A DNA stretch of 64,000 bases from Imhoffiella purpurea (GTDB taxonomy: Bacteria; Pseudomonadota; Gammaproteobacteria; Chromatiales; Chromatiaceae): positions 91,277 to 155,276 of the forward strand of contig NZ_AONC01000004.1 in NCBI RefSeq assembly GCF_000585215.1. Direction: 5' to 3'. Made by a program: the position numbers and the translations under genes. The stretch's first letter is position 1; each line of letters begins with the position of its first letter. Under the pieces are notes generated by a model. The model was not told the origin of the DNA and ran no database searches. It saw nothing but the letters and a program-made list of their open reading frames with translations. This document shows positions 1 through 8,596 of the stretch, piece by piece.

Positions 1-213
1 ACCTTCCATCCGTCCGGATTCGGGTGGTGATGGGGCGCGGGACGCTGGGGCGTTCCACGCGATCCACGATGTCTGTCGAATCGAATGCAGGATCGGGGCC
101 AGGCGAGGCTGGAGCGGGTCCGTGGAGCACGAGAGGCCCCACTCCCGGTCAGGATGTCAAGATGTCGACTCCGGGGCGGCCGGGGCGGCGGGGATGGTGG
201 AGTCGGGTGCCGG
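1..213. other. Window edge downstream of motB, no supported gene
   Basis: This stretch follows the motB stop on the minus strand. A minus-strand frame is open from a GTG at 142 to the window edge (about 47 codons) and could be the start of a gene running off the left end, but no family is recognisable and its first half has poor third-position GC bias. The segment around 170-200 is a low-complexity run of CCGGGGCGG-type repeats. Nothing else is seen. Confidence 0.3.
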
Positions 214-1101
214 TCAGGGCTCGATCAGCTGTTGGATCGGCGCGCTCGGTTCCTCGTGAATGGCCTCGTCGGCCTTCCTGTTCATGACGATGATGCTGAT
301 GCGCCGGTTGATCGGATTGTTCGGGTCGTTCTTGTCGAACGGGACGGTCGAGGCGAAGCCGACCACCCGCCCGACCTTGTCCTCGTGCATGCCGCCCGCG
401 ATGAGCGCCCGGCGCGCGGCGTTGGCACGCTCGGTGGAGAGCTCCCAGTTGCTGTAGCTGCCGCTGAGAGGGCGCGCATCCGTATGTCCGGTGATGCTGA
501 TGCGGTTGGGCACCTCGTTGATGATGGATCCGAGCTCCTCGAGGATCTCATCCGTGTAGTCCTTGAGCTTGGCGCTGCCGAGGTCGAACATGGTGCGGTT
601 CTCCTTGTCGACGATCTGGATGCGCAGACCCTCCGGCATGATGTCGATCAGCAGCTGGTCCTTGTAGGGCGCGAGCGTCTGGCTCTTGTCCAGCGACTCC
701 TCCAGCACCTTGCGCAGCGATTCGAGGCGTTCGCGGTCGAGCGCCTCGGCCATCTCGTCGATCTGCTCCTGCGTTTCCATGGGCTCTAGCGGGTTGTCTG
801 GCGGCCCCATGTCGATCGCCCCCTCGAAATCGATGATGGACGGCTTGGATCCCGTTCCCTCGCCGACGGATTGAGAGGAGGAGGTGGCGACGCCCTCGAA
901 GGCCGAGGGGTTGTTGAAATACTCCGAGATGGCGGCCTTCTGCGCGTCGGTGGTCGACCCCAGGATCCAGAGCAGCATGAAGAAGGCCATCATGGCGGTC
1001 GCGAAATCGGCGAAGGCGATCTTCCAGGCCCCGCCGTGATGACCGCCTCCCTTGAAGACCTTCTTGACGATGATGGGCTGCTTGTTGGTGTCGATGGCCA
1101 T
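214..1101 (-). CDS. motB: Flagellar motor stator protein MotB
   Basis: MotB is the peptidoglycan-anchored stator subunit that forms the ion channel with MotA. The 295-residue length is near that of enterobacterial MotB. A short cytoplasmic tail is followed by one membrane segment (about residues 28-50) containing FADFATAMMAFF. Asp32 in this segment matches the essential ion-binding aspartate of E. coli MotB. The C-terminal half is an OmpA/MotB peptidoglycan-binding domain with the typical ITGHTDARP motif near residue 200 and a NRRISI segment. It lies 15 nt downstream of motA in the same orientation, so the two are surely cotranscribed. The broad MotAB-type assignment is firm; the coupling ion (H+ or Na+) cannot be read with certainty. 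Confidence 0.96.
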   Translation of the reverse strand: MAIDTNKQPIIVKKVFKGGGHHGGAWKIAFADFATAMMAFFMLLWILGSTTDAQKAAISEYFNNPSAFEGVATSSSQSVGEGTGSKPSIIDFEGAIDMGPPDNPLEPMETQEQIDEMAEALDRERLESLRKVLEESLDKSQTLAPYKDQLLIDIMPEGLRIQIVDKENRTMFDLGSAKLKDYTDEILEELGSIINEVPNRISITGHTDARPLSGSYSNWELSTERANAARRALIAGGMHEDKVGRVVGFASTVPFDKNDPNNPINRRISIIVMNRKADEAIHEEPSAPIQQLIEP

Positions 1102-1116
1102 GCCGGATGACTCCTG

Positions 1117-1971
1117 TCAGCTCCCGCCGCGCAGCTGCTGCTCCAGCTCGGTGAAGCTGGGCCTGAAATCGGGCGGCATGGTCTTGCGGCCGAACTCGAC
1201 CGCGACCTGAGGGCTGTAGCCCTGGACGTTGGCGAGGATGCAGGCCTTGAGGCAGGTGAGGTAGCTGGTTTCCTGGGCGGCGAGATCCTCGAGCAGGCTG
1301 GCGATCGGGCTGACGAAGCCGTAGGAGATGAGAATGCCGCTGAGCGTGCCGACCAAGGCCGCGGCGACCAGGTTTCCCAGCTCGGACATGGGGCCTCCGA
1401 GCGCGGCCATGGTGTGGACGATGCCGAGCACCGCCGCCACGATGCCGAATGCGGGCAGACCGTCGCCGACCCGCTGGATGGCGTGCGCCGGTTTCTCGGC
1501 ATCGTGATGATGGGTGGTGAGCTCGACCTCCATGAGATTGTCGAGCTCGAAGGGGTTCATGTTGCCGCTGACGACCAGCCGCATGTAGTCCGAGATGAAT
1601 TCGCAGGCGTGATGATCCTTGAGCAGGCGCGGGAATTTCTGGAAGAGAGGGCTGTTCTGCGGCTCCTCGATATCGGACTCGATCCCCATCAGCCCTTCCT
1701 TGCGTGCCTTGGTGAAGAGGGCGTACATGAAGCCCAGCGCCTCCATGTAGTCGGCCTTCTTGTATTTCGGTCCCTTGAAGAGGCTGGGAATGGATTTGAG
1801 CGATTTGATGACCACCCCCATGGGGTTGGCGATGATGAAGCCGCCGAAGGCCGCGCCCAGGATGATGACGAGCTCGAACGGCTGCCAGAGCGCAGCGATG
1901 TGGCCGCCGGCCATGCTGAATCCGCCCAGGACGGATGCGAATACGACGATGGCGCCAAGGATCAGATTCAC
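1117..1971 (-). CDS. motA: Flagellar motor stator protein MotA
   Basis: MotA is the four-helix stator subunit that pushes on FliG. The GTG at 1971 is chosen as start because the protein then begins directly with the first membrane helix (NLILGAIVVF), gives 284 residues (E. coli MotA is 295), and has an AGAGGG ribosome-binding site about nine bases upstream. A longer reading to 2097 only adds an unlikely Arg/His-rich leader. The cytoplasmic loop carries the family signature KEGLMGIESDIEEP, and the last two helices contain the conserved proline-bearing GIVHTMAALGGP segment. The downstream neighbour is motB. The upstream region is shared with a divergent HDOD gene. Confidence 0.95.
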   Translation of the reverse strand: MNLILGAIVVFASVLGGFSMAGGHIAALWQPFELVIILGAAFGGFIIANPMGVVIKSLKSIPSLFKGPKYKKADYMEALGFMYALFTKARKEGLMGIESDIEEPQNSPLFQKFPRLLKDHHACEFISDYMRLVVSGNMNPFELDNLMEVELTTHHHDAEKPAHAIQRVGDGLPAFGIVAAVLGIVHTMAALGGPMSELGNLVAAALVGTLSGILISYGFVSPIASLLEDLAAQETSYLTCLKACILANVQGYSPQVAVEFGRKTMPPDFRPSFTELEQQLRGGS

Positions 1972-2114
1972 GCGACGGAACCCTCTGGGACGTTGCCCGG
2001 CGTTGAGATGGACCGCTTGAGGGGCGGGCCGATAGCGGAAGATAATAATGAATTCGTGCCGCTCGTGCTCGGTCAACCAACGCGGGGCGGCGATCAATGG
2101 GGGAGGGTTCGAAC

Positions 2115-3536
2115 GTGCTGTCGAGCTGGTTGAGCAGGGTGACGGCGGATGCCGCGCCCGAGGAACTGCCCGTGCTGGCGCGGACCCGGCGCCGTCTCCC
2201 CCGGGTTCTGGAGGACGATCTCGCCCCGAGGCGCACGCTGGCGATGGCGATCATGGAGGATCCGGGGCTGGCGCTGCGGGTGCTGCAGAGCGCGAACGCC
2301 ATCCCGCATCGTCATTTCGGCGCCGAGCTCTTCATGCTCGAGGACGCGGCCCACATGCTGGGCTGTCAGCGGCTACTCGGGATCGCGACCGAGGCGAGCC
2401 AGGCCGAGGAGGTGCTCGACGCCAATCGTCTGGAGCACTATCGGCGCAGCGCCGGACGCGCGGTCCTGGCGGCCTTGCTGGCCCAGGATTGGGCTCGGAT
2501 CGATCGCGACCGCTTTCCCTCCGAGGTCAGCCTGGCGGCCCTGCTCAACAATCTGGGCGAGCTCTATCTGCTCGCGCATGGCGATGCCCGAATGGCGCGC
2601 TATCTGGAGATGGTCGAGGTTCTTCACATCTTTCCGCACGAGGCGGAATACATGTCTCTGGGGGAGAGTCTCGAGGAACTGGGGCATGTGCTGGCGGTGC
2701 GCTGGGGGCTGCCCGAGATGGTCCGGGAGGCGATGCGGGCCCGCAATGCCCAGCATCTGAGGACCCTGTGCGTCATGCTGGCGACTCAGACGGCGCGCTA
2801 TGCGTTTGCCGGATGGCGGCATCCGTCCCAGTTCACCGACCTGCGCCTGGCCGCCGAGATGCTCGACATGGACATCGCCTCGCTCATCCAGCGGGTCAAT
2901 CAGGTCCTGGATGATTTCAACCGGATCGCGGCGAATTACGGTGTCTCGGCGCTCTCTCGGCTGCCGATCCACGCCGAGGGTGTCCTGATGTCGGGCGCCA
3001 GGCCCACCGAGCCGACCAGCGTCTGTCTGGCCCCGAGACGTGACGACTATCTGGCGGCGGAGCATCAGCTGAAGGGATCCGATCCGATGGATCGGGGCTG
3101 GCTGTTGACGTCGCTTCTGCGTGGGCTGCACCGGGGACTCGGGTTGAATCGGGTGGTGTTCGCGAGCTATTCCGACCACGCCCATGCCTTCAGGCCCGAG
3201 TATCTGGCCGGGACGGATTTCGAGCCGGCCTTCAACCGGTTCACTCTGTCGGTCGCCGAGGCCGGGTGTCTGGGTGACCTGATGCAGCGTCCGGCGTCCT
3301 TGTGGTTGAGCGACGAGAACGCGGCCGAACTGCTGCCGCGCCTGCCCCGACCGCTCTTGGAGCTGATCGGAGTCGAGCGATTCTTCGTCAAGTCGCTTTG
3401 GGTCGGGGGGCGGCCGGTCGGCATCGTTCATGCCGATCGGCGCACCGCCGACTGTCGGCTCGACGCCGCGGCCTATGATGCCTTTCGTCGGCTGGTGGAC
3501 TTGGCCGGGGATGCCTTGGAACGGAGGGCGGCGTGA
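2115..3536 (+). CDS. HDOD domain signalling protein
   Basis: The N-terminal half (about residues 10-220) is an HDOD domain, a phosphohydrolase-like HD fold without dependable catalytic residues, found in regulators of motility and c-di-GMP output. Its opening LPVLARTRRRLPRVLED, the ALRVLQSAN segment and LLNNLGELYLL are characteristic. The C-terminal part (about 330-470) looks like a degenerate GAF-type sensory domain. GTG at 2115 is preferred over ATG at 2097 because a strong GGGGAGG lies eight bases before it. It is divergent from motAB, with about 140 nt between the starts, so a role in motility control is inferred from context only. Ligand and partner are unknown. Confidence 0.75.
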   Translation: MLSSWLSRVTADAAPEELPVLARTRRRLPRVLEDDLAPRRTLAMAIMEDPGLALRVLQSANAIPHRHFGAELFMLEDAAHMLGCQRLLGIATEASQAEEVLDANRLEHYRRSAGRAVLAALLAQDWARIDRDRFPSEVSLAALLNNLGELYLLAHGDARMARYLEMVEVLHIFPHEAEYMSLGESLEELGHVLAVRWGLPEMVREAMRARNAQHLRTLCVMLATQTARYAFAGWRHPSQFTDLRLAAEMLDMDIASLIQRVNQVLDDFNRIAANYGVSALSRLPIHAEGVLMSGARPTEPTSVCLAPRRDDYLAAEHQLKGSDPMDRGWLLTSLLRGLHRGLGLNRVVFASYSDHAHAFRPEYLAGTDFEPAFNRFTLSVAEAGCLGDLMQRPASLWLSDENAAELLPRLPRPLLELIGVERFFVKSLWVGGRPVGIVHADRRTADCRLDAAAYDAFRRLVDLAGDALERRAA

Positions 3537-3558
3537 GCCGCTGACCGCCTCAGGGGGA

Positions 3559-3840
3559 TCAGAGGTCCGGATCCCGTGCCGCGCGGCGCCGCTGAACGGT
3601 GGTGAGCGCCATCTCGACCGCCTCGCTCACCTGCTGGCGCATCCGGTCGTGCTCCGCGTCGGTCAGATGGGAGGCCAGGTCGATCGAGTGTCTGATGTAA
3701 CGTGGGGGGAGGCCGTTGAGCGCGACGCAGGCGATGTCCTCGATATAGGTCGGCTCGTTCGGCGCCTGGTCCGCCTCGATGACCTCGCGGATGCGCTCCA
3801 TGACGAGCCGCTCGTAATAGTTGCCGATGTTGGATGGCAT
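3559..3840 (-). CDS. ComFB-family (late competence development) protein
   Basis: A 93-residue protein beginning MPSNIGNYYERLVMERI. The pattern of an N-terminal helix with YYERLV, a central CVALNGLPPRYIRH segment and a final amphipathic helix fits the ComFB family (PF10719). Family members in cyanobacteria and firmicutes have been linked to competence, motility and cyclic dinucleotide signalling. The ATG at 3840 has AGGTG five bases upstream; an ATG at 3936 would add an unrelated basic leader. The gene is convergent with the HDOD gene and divergent from the PilZ gene. Family recognition is fairly secure, function here is not. Confidence 0.7.
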   Translation of the reverse strand: MPSNIGNYYERLVMERIREVIEADQAPNEPTYIEDIACVALNGLPPRYIRHSIDLASHLTDAEHDRMRQQVSEAVEMALTTVQRRRAARDPDL

Positions 3841-4019
3841 CTGAGCACCTGTTCGGGTGGATGGTTTTGTTGTCGTCTCGTCTCGGGCGCTGCCCTTGGG
3901 ATTCGGACGGCAAGATCCGATCTTAGCAAGAGCCACCCTCTGGGTGTGAATCCCTTCCCCCCTTGACCCTGAAGCGGTTAGGATCGGTCTAGCATGGTCT
4001 GGTATAGCGCGGTGTCCGC

Positions 4020-4574
4020 ATGACGAACGAGATCTGGAGCGAGGTGCTCGGCGATGGACTCGCGGTGAGTCTGGAGCTTCCGGTCGGACCGAGCGAGCGT
4101 CCGATCACCGCCGGCGATTCGGCGGCCCATCTGCTCGAGGCCATCGCCCTGATCGAAGACGCTGGCCCGCAGCGTCCCAAGGACGAACCTCAGGCTCCCG
4201 ATCTGCAGCGGCTCGAGGTCAAGATCGATCTGCTGACGGATTTGGTCTCGTCGCTGCTCGCCGATCGGATACCGCGGGGGACTCCCGTGACCGTCAGCGC
4301 CGATGGCCTGGTGCTTTCCACCTGTTCGCTGGCTTCGGACTGCGATCGCATCGAGATCTATCCTTGTCACTGGCTTGCTCAGCCCGTGGTTCTGGAGCTG
4401 GGACCGATCCTGGTTCGGGATGGTGTCTGCGGTGCAAGCTGGCGCTCTCCGGATCCGGTCCTGCGCGATGCGATCGGTCGATGGGTGTTCCGTATCCACA
4501 GGCGCGAGGTGGCCCGAAGGCGGATGCAGGGCGGTGCTGTCGCCGGTCCGGACGTCTCGCGGCGGGACCTCTAG
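4020..4574 (+). CDS. Atypical PilZ (tPilZ-like) c-di-GMP receptor candidate
   Basis: A 184-residue protein. A long amphipathic helix, DLQRLEVKIDLLTDLVSSLL (about residues 60-80), precedes a beta-rich region with GTPVTVSADGL. That arrangement matches the atypical PilZ family (PF16823), whose Xanthomonas member tetramerises through such a helix. Canonical RxxxR and DxSxxG c-di-GMP motifs are not evident, as in that atypical group, so binding of the nucleotide cannot be assumed. The C terminus is basic (HRREVARRRMQ). It sits just before fleQ in the same direction, separated by about 200 nt. A role in flagellar or c-di-GMP control is inferred from location. Confidence 0.6.
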   Translation: MTNEIWSEVLGDGLAVSLELPVGPSERPITAGDSAAHLLEAIALIEDAGPQRPKDEPQAPDLQRLEVKIDLLTDLVSSLLADRIPRGTPVTVSADGLVLSTCSLASDCDRIEIYPCHWLAQPVVLELGPILVRDGVCGASWRSPDPVLRDAIGRWVFRIHRREVARRRMQGGAVAGPDVSRRDL

Positions 4575-4652
4575 TCATTGCCGTCCAGGGCCGTGGCGGG
4601 AAGCGCGATCCGTCTTCTTTCCGTTGCGTTTCAGTGAATCATTGGCTTTTGG

Positions 4653-4666
4653 GCGTCCTTGGACGC
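4653..4666. repeat. Perfect 14-bp palindrome upstream of fleQ
   Basis: GCGTCC and GGACGC are separated by TT, giving a perfect dyad 106 bp before the fleQ start. The two-base centre is too tight for a good RNA hairpin, so a dimeric protein operator is the more natural reading. No match to a known operator is claimed. Confidence 0.3.
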
Positions 4667-4771
4667 GCCGGGAATCATCTCGGGGCCGCGATTGACGGCA
4701 CCGATCAAGCAAATTAGTTCAGAATATCCAGGGATTGCGTAAGGTCTTATGGACTCGGGGAATCCGCACAG

Positions 4772-6154
4772 GTGTTGAGAATCGGTCTGCACGGTCAGGA
4801 GTGGGCGCGTATCAGGACCGCTTGCGTCCTGGAGTTCCTCGGCTGCGAGGTCTGCGTGGTCGAGGTCCCGAGCGCGATTCCCTCGGATCTGGCTGCGCTC
4901 TGGCTCTGCGGCACGCCCTCCGAGCTGGAGCGCATCCTGGGTGTCCTGCCGGCCTCTCTCTCCATGCCGCTGGTCTGTCAGCCGACGGACGATTGCGGAT
5001 TGAAGGAGGCCGGACTGCAACGTCGGGCCTTCGTCGTCTCGCCCATGACCCCCGGCCAGGTCATTCATGTCCTGCAGAGGATACGGAGCGAGATGGGGCC
5101 GGGCGCCGAGATGGATGTCGGACTGGTCGGTCGGCATTCGAGCATGCTGAACGTCAAGCGGCTCATCGCCCAGGTTGCCGACACGGATGCCACGGTGCTG
5201 ATCCTCGGCGAGACCGGATCGGGCAAGGAGGTGGTGGCGCGCGCCATCCATGCCGCCTCGAGCCGCTCGAACAGACCCTTCGTCGCGGTCAATTGCGGGG
5301 CCATTCCGCCGGATTTGCTGGAGAGCGAGCTGTTCGGGCACGAGAAAGGTGCCTTTACCGGTGCTTTCACTGCGCGTGCCGGCCGCTTCGAGCTGGCCGC
5401 GGACGGCGTGCTCTTCCTCGATGAGATCGGCGACATGCCCTTGCCGATGCAGGTCAAGCTGCTGCGCGTGCTGCAGGAACGGACCTTCGAGCGGGTCGGC
5501 TCGAACAAGCCGCTGCAGACCAATGCGCGCGTCATCTCGGCGACCCATCGCAATCTCGAGGAGGCGGTGGGTGCCGGCAATTTTCGTCAGGATCTCTTCT
5601 TTCGTCTCAACGTCTTTCCCATCGACCTTCCGCCGCTGCGCGAGCGGCGCACCGACATCCCGCTGCTGATCGCGACGCTCGAGCGCCGTCTCGCGGATCA
5701 GGGCGGAAACCCGGCCAACCTCACCCCGGCGGTGGTCGATCATCTCCAATCGCTCGGCTGGCCCGGCAACATCCGCGAGCTGGCCAATCTGCTCGAACAG
5801 CTGTCCATCATGTATCCGGAGCAGCTGGTCGATCTCGCTCAGTTGCCGCCGAGATTTCGGCCCCCCGAGCTGGATCCCGTGCTCGAGCCCTTGCAGCCGC
5901 ACTCTCCCGAGCCCGGCGTCCGGGACGAGGTCGTGCTCGGCGGCACGGTCATGGGGCTGCCTCCCGAGGGGACCGAGCTGCGCGAGTACATGAACGATCT
6001 GGAGCGTCAGATGATCGTCATCGCGCTCGCCGAGAACGATTTCGTGGTTGCGCGCGCGGCGCGCCGGCTCGGGATGCGTCGCACGACCCTGGTTGAGCGG
6101 ATGCGCAAATTCGGTCTCGAGCGCGACGCCCGCGATGACATCCAGGATCTCTGA
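4772..6154 (+). CDS. fleQ: Sigma-54-dependent flagellar master regulator FleQ
   Basis: FleQ activates early flagellar operons with RpoN and in Pseudomonas also binds c-di-GMP. The 460 residues contain a degenerate receiver-like N domain (1-110, no clear phospho-acceptor Asp), an AAA+ domain with Walker A GETGSGKE (146-153), the sigma-54 contact loop GAFTGA (193-198) and Walker B VLFLDEIG (213-220), then a Fis-type HTH near 430-455 ([16 protein letters not shown]). GTG at 4772 is the most upstream plausible start; no ideal ribosome-binding site is visible. It is transcribed toward fliE, whose sigma-54 promoter lies 266 bp after its stop. No FleS/FleR pair separates them, unlike Pseudomonas. 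Confidence 0.93.
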   Translation: MLRIGLHGQEWARIRTACVLEFLGCEVCVVEVPSAIPSDLAALWLCGTPSELERILGVLPASLSMPLVCQPTDDCGLKEAGLQRRAFVVSPMTPGQVIHVLQRIRSEMGPGAEMDVGLVGRHSSMLNVKRLIAQVADTDATVLILGETGSGKEVVARAIHAASSRSNRPFVAVNCGAIPPDLLESELFGHEKGAFTGAFTARAGRFELAADGVLFLDEIGDMPLPMQVKLLRVLQERTFERVGSNKPLQTNARVISATHRNLEEAVGAGNFRQDLFFRLNVFPIDLPPLRERRTDIPLLIATLERRLADQGGNPANLTPAVVDHLQSLGWPGNIRELANLLEQLSIMYPEQLVDLAQLPPRFRPPELDPVLEPLQPHSPEPGVRDEVVLGGTVMGLPPEGTELREYMNDLERQMIVIALAENDFVVARAARRLGMRRTTLVERMRKFGLERDARDDIQDL

Positions 6155-6224
6155 TCGGCCACTCTTCTCGTCGTCGGTTCCGGCGACCGCGTGCCTGCTG
6201 TAGCATGAGGATTCGACCGGAAGC

Positions 6225-6246
6225 GTCAAGATTTCGTCCACTTGAC
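6225..6246. promoter_or_regulatory. Inverted repeat, candidate activator (FleQ) enhancer for fliE
   Basis: GTCAAG and CTTGAC form a perfect inverted repeat with a 10-base spacer in the 371-nt gap between fleQ and fliE. It lies about 175-195 bp upstream of the fliE sigma-54 promoter, a usual position for an enhancer-binding protein. The GTC/GAC arms resemble the outer bases of the Pseudomonas FleQ box, but the spacing is longer. The rest of 6155-6419 shows no gene or clear terminator. Confidence 0.4.
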
Positions 6247-6419
6247 TTCTCTCGCCCTGACGCGCCGTGCGTGCCTTTCCAGAGACCGCGTTTCGTGTCC
6301 GCGGATCTCCCCGATTTGTGCCATCGACGCCTATCCCGTCCGCAGCCGGGATTCTTCCTCGCCTTCGAAGATCTGCCCCCGATTCGCGGGTCCGATTCCT
6401 CGATTCCAGTCGTCTCGGT

Positions 6420-6435
6420 TGGCGCCTTATTTGCA
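6420..6435 (+). promoter_or_regulatory. Sigma-54 (RpoN) promoter of the fliE operon
   Basis: TGGCGC, five bases, then TTGCA matches the -24/-12 consensus TGGCAC-N5-TTGCA at all but one of the specified bases, with the required 12-bp distance between the GG and GC dinucleotides. It sits about 90 bp before the fliE ATG and downstream of the gene for the sigma-54 activator FleQ. Confidence 0.75.
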
Positions 6436-6525
6436 TAGGCATGTCATCGTTCCCTATGCGCCAGAATGCGGGCCCTTCCGTCGGCACTTCGGAGCGGGTC
6501 CAGGCGAATCACGGAGACGGCGATC

Positions 6526-6864
6526 ATGAGCGACATGCAGATTCAGAACGTGCTGCAGCAGATGCGTGCACTCTCTCAGTCTGGCCGGGTGGAAGGCGCC
6601 GAGCCCGTCTCCAAGGTCGAGCCCGCTCGCGAACTCGATGGAGAGGATTTCGCGGACAAGATGCGCGATGCCATTCGCTCCGTGAACCGAATTCAGAAAG
6701 AGGCCACGACCATGCAGACCCAATTCGAGCTCGGCGACGCCAATGTCTCCCTTCCTCAGGTGATGGTGGCCATGAACAAGTCCTCGGTCGCCTTCGAGGC
6801 GACCAATCAGGTGCGCAACCGGCTGCTTTCGGCCTATCAGGAAGTCATGAGCATGTCGGTCTGA
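6526..6864 (+). CDS. fliE: Flagellar hook-basal body protein FliE
   Basis: FliE is the small protein joining the MS-ring to the proximal rod. ATG at 6526 is chosen because GGAGA lies nine bases upstream and the protein begins MSDMQIQNVLQQM; this gives 112 residues (E. coli 104). The family's C-terminal signature is clear: QTQFELGDANVSLPQVMVAM followed by FEATNQVRNRLLSAYQEVM. It is the first gene of the large operon, 34 nt before fliF. A longer in-frame opening to 6466 lacks similarity to FliE. Confidence 0.96.
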   Translation: MSDMQIQNVLQQMRALSQSGRVEGAEPVSKVEPARELDGEDFADKMRDAIRSVNRIQKEATTMQTQFELGDANVSLPQVMVAMNKSSVAFEATNQVRNRLLSAYQEVMSMSV

Positions 6865-6898
6865 GGTCCTGGGATCGCGATCGCGGAGATAACCCTCA

Positions 6899-8596
6899 AT
6901 GGCGTCCTCTCTCTCTGCAGCCCTTTCGACCGGAGTGACGAACTTTCGGGAGATGCCCGTCGGGCGCCAGATCGCGCTCATCGGCATGGTCGCGGGGGGC
7001 ATCGTGGCGGCTGCCGCCATTCTCGTCTGGGCACTGAAACCCACCTACGCGCCTCTGTTCGGCCAAGTGGACGAGGCGGAGGCGGCCGAGATCATGCAGG
7101 CCCTGACGCAGATGGGCGTGCCCTACAAGGTCGACAATCTCTCGGGCCGGATCGAGATTCCCAAACAGCGGATCGCCGAGACCCGTCTGCTTCTGGCCGG
7201 TCAAGGTTTGCCGAAGACGGCCGATATCGGCTTCGAGCTCCTGCAGGAGGATTCCGGCTTCGGAACCAGCCGGCTGATCGAGGGCGCGCGCTATCAGCGG
7301 GCGCTGGAAGGCGAGCTGGGTCGCTCGGTCGCGGCGCTCGAGCCGGTCGAGTCGGCGCGCGTCCACATCGCCCAGGCGGAACGCTCGGTCTTCGTGCGCG
7401 AGCGCACCCCGCCCAGCGCCTCCGTCGTGGTTCGGCTCAAGGGCAACCGCAGTCTGACCGACGCGCAGGTCGCGGCGATCGTGCATCTGGTGTCCTCGAG
7501 CGTTCCCGAGCTGTTGCCGGAGCGCGTGACCGTGGTGGATCAGACCGGTCGTCTCATGACTACCAAGGACGACGACCAGGGCAACAAGCTGACGCTCGAC
7601 AACCTGGATTATACGCGCCGGGTCGAGACTGGTTTCGTCGAGCGTGTACAGAGCCTGCTGACACCCATCGTGGGCCGGGATCGGGTGCGGGTGCAGGTGG
7701 CCGCCGATGTCGACTTCTCGCGGGTCGAGCGCACCCAGGAGAGCTACGATCCAGACCGCACGGCGATCCGCTCCGAGCAGACCAGCGAAGAGGAGCGGAT
7801 CGGTGCGGATCCGGCCATCGGCGGGATCCCGGGTGCGCTGACCAACCAGCCGCCCCAGGGTGGGGTCGCCGGAGGCCAGGCCGCGGCCGAGGCCGCGGCC
7901 ACCGTGCCGAGCAGCCGCAGCCAGCAGGCGACCCGCAACTATGAGGTCGACCGGACCATCGCCCATGTGCAGGAGACCCCGGGCGGCCTGAGGCGTATGT
8001 CGACGGCCGTGGTGATCGACTACCAGGATCAGGTCAACGATCAGGGCGAGCCCGTGCGCGTTCCCCGGTCCGAGGACGAGATGGACAAGATTCGGGCGCT
8101 GGTGCGCGAGGCGGTCGGATTCAACGAGGCCCGGGGCGATTCTCTGAATGTGAGCTCGGTCTCTTTCGTGCCTGATACACTCGATGACGAGATCGTCCAG
8201 TTCTGGACTCAGCCCTGGTTCCTCGAGCTGGTCAAGATCGTCGGCGGTTTCCTGACGGCCCTGCTGGTTCTGCTCATGGTCGTGAAGCCGGCCCTGTCGC
8301 AGCTGGCCCCCAGACCCGAGCCCGAGTCTCAGGAGGCGCTCGAGGGTGGCGGTATCGGCGATGGCACCCGCGCGCTGACCGACGAGTCTGGTGGTGGCGA
8401 GGAAGGCGAAGAGGGCGAAGAGGGCGAAGAGCAGCTGGCCCTGACCCAGGGAACCTCGTCCGTCGCGGCATTGCTCGGACCCAAGGGGCATGACCAGCAG
8501 CAGCTGGATCTGGACGCCGTGCGTCAGATGATCAAGGACGATCCCAAGCTCGTCGTTCAAGTGATCAAGACCTGGTTGAATGAAGATGGCAACTGA
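6899..8596 (+). CDS. fliF: Flagellar MS-ring protein FliF
   Basis: FliF forms the inner-membrane MS-ring that nucleates the basal body. The 565 residues contain two membrane segments (about 25-45 and 440-460) flanking a periplasmic region with the YscJ/FliF ring-building motifs; VDNLSGRIEIPKQR and ARVHIAQAERSVFVRERTPP are diagnostic. After the second helix an acidic stretch with three GEE repeats precedes the C-terminal helix that binds FliG (LDLDAVRQMIKDDPKLVVQVIKTWL). GGAGA lies 10-13 bases before the ATG. Its 3' end overlaps fliG by 17 nt, which implies translational coupling of the MS-ring and C-ring proteins. Confidence 0.97.
   Translation: MASSLSAALSTGVTNFREMPVGRQIALIGMVAGGIVAAAAILVWALKPTYAPLFGQVDEAEAAEIMQALTQMGVPYKVDNLSGRIEIPKQRIAETRLLLAGQGLPKTADIGFELLQEDSGFGTSRLIEGARYQRALEGELGRSVAALEPVESARVHIAQAERSVFVRERTPPSASVVVRLKGNRSLTDAQVAAIVHLVSSSVPELLPERVTVVDQTGRLMTTKDDDQGNKLTLDNLDYTRRVETGFVERVQSLLTPIVGRDRVRVQVAADVDFSRVERTQESYDPDRTAIRSEQTSEEERIGADPAIGGIPGALTNQPPQGGVAGGQAAAEAAATVPSSRSQQATRNYEVDRTIAHVQETPGGLRRMSTAVVIDYQDQVNDQGEPVRVPRSEDEMDKIRALVREAVGFNEARGDSLNVSSVSFVPDTLDDEIVQFWTQPWFLELVKIVGGFLTALLVLLMVVKPALSQLAPRPEPESQEALEGGGIGDGTRALTDESGGGEEGEEGEEGEEQLALTQGTSSVAALLGPKGHDQQQLDLDAVRQMIKDDPKLVVQVIKTWLNEDGN

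Noticed and set aside
1..142. Minus-strand open frame running off the left edge
   Set aside because: Too short and unlike any family to be called a gene; mentioned only as a possibility.
85..789. 234-codon plus-strand frame opposite motB
   Set aside because: It is antisense to a clearly conserved MotB and shows no family pattern; high GC makes such shadows common here.
548..2302. 584-codon minus-strand frame through motB and motA
   Set aside because: Arg/Gly/His-rich shadow of the two stator genes in another phase.
8400..8432. Repeated GAAGAGGGC in fliF
   Set aside because: A small coding repeat giving the acidic EEG linker; such acidic linkers are usual in FliF.
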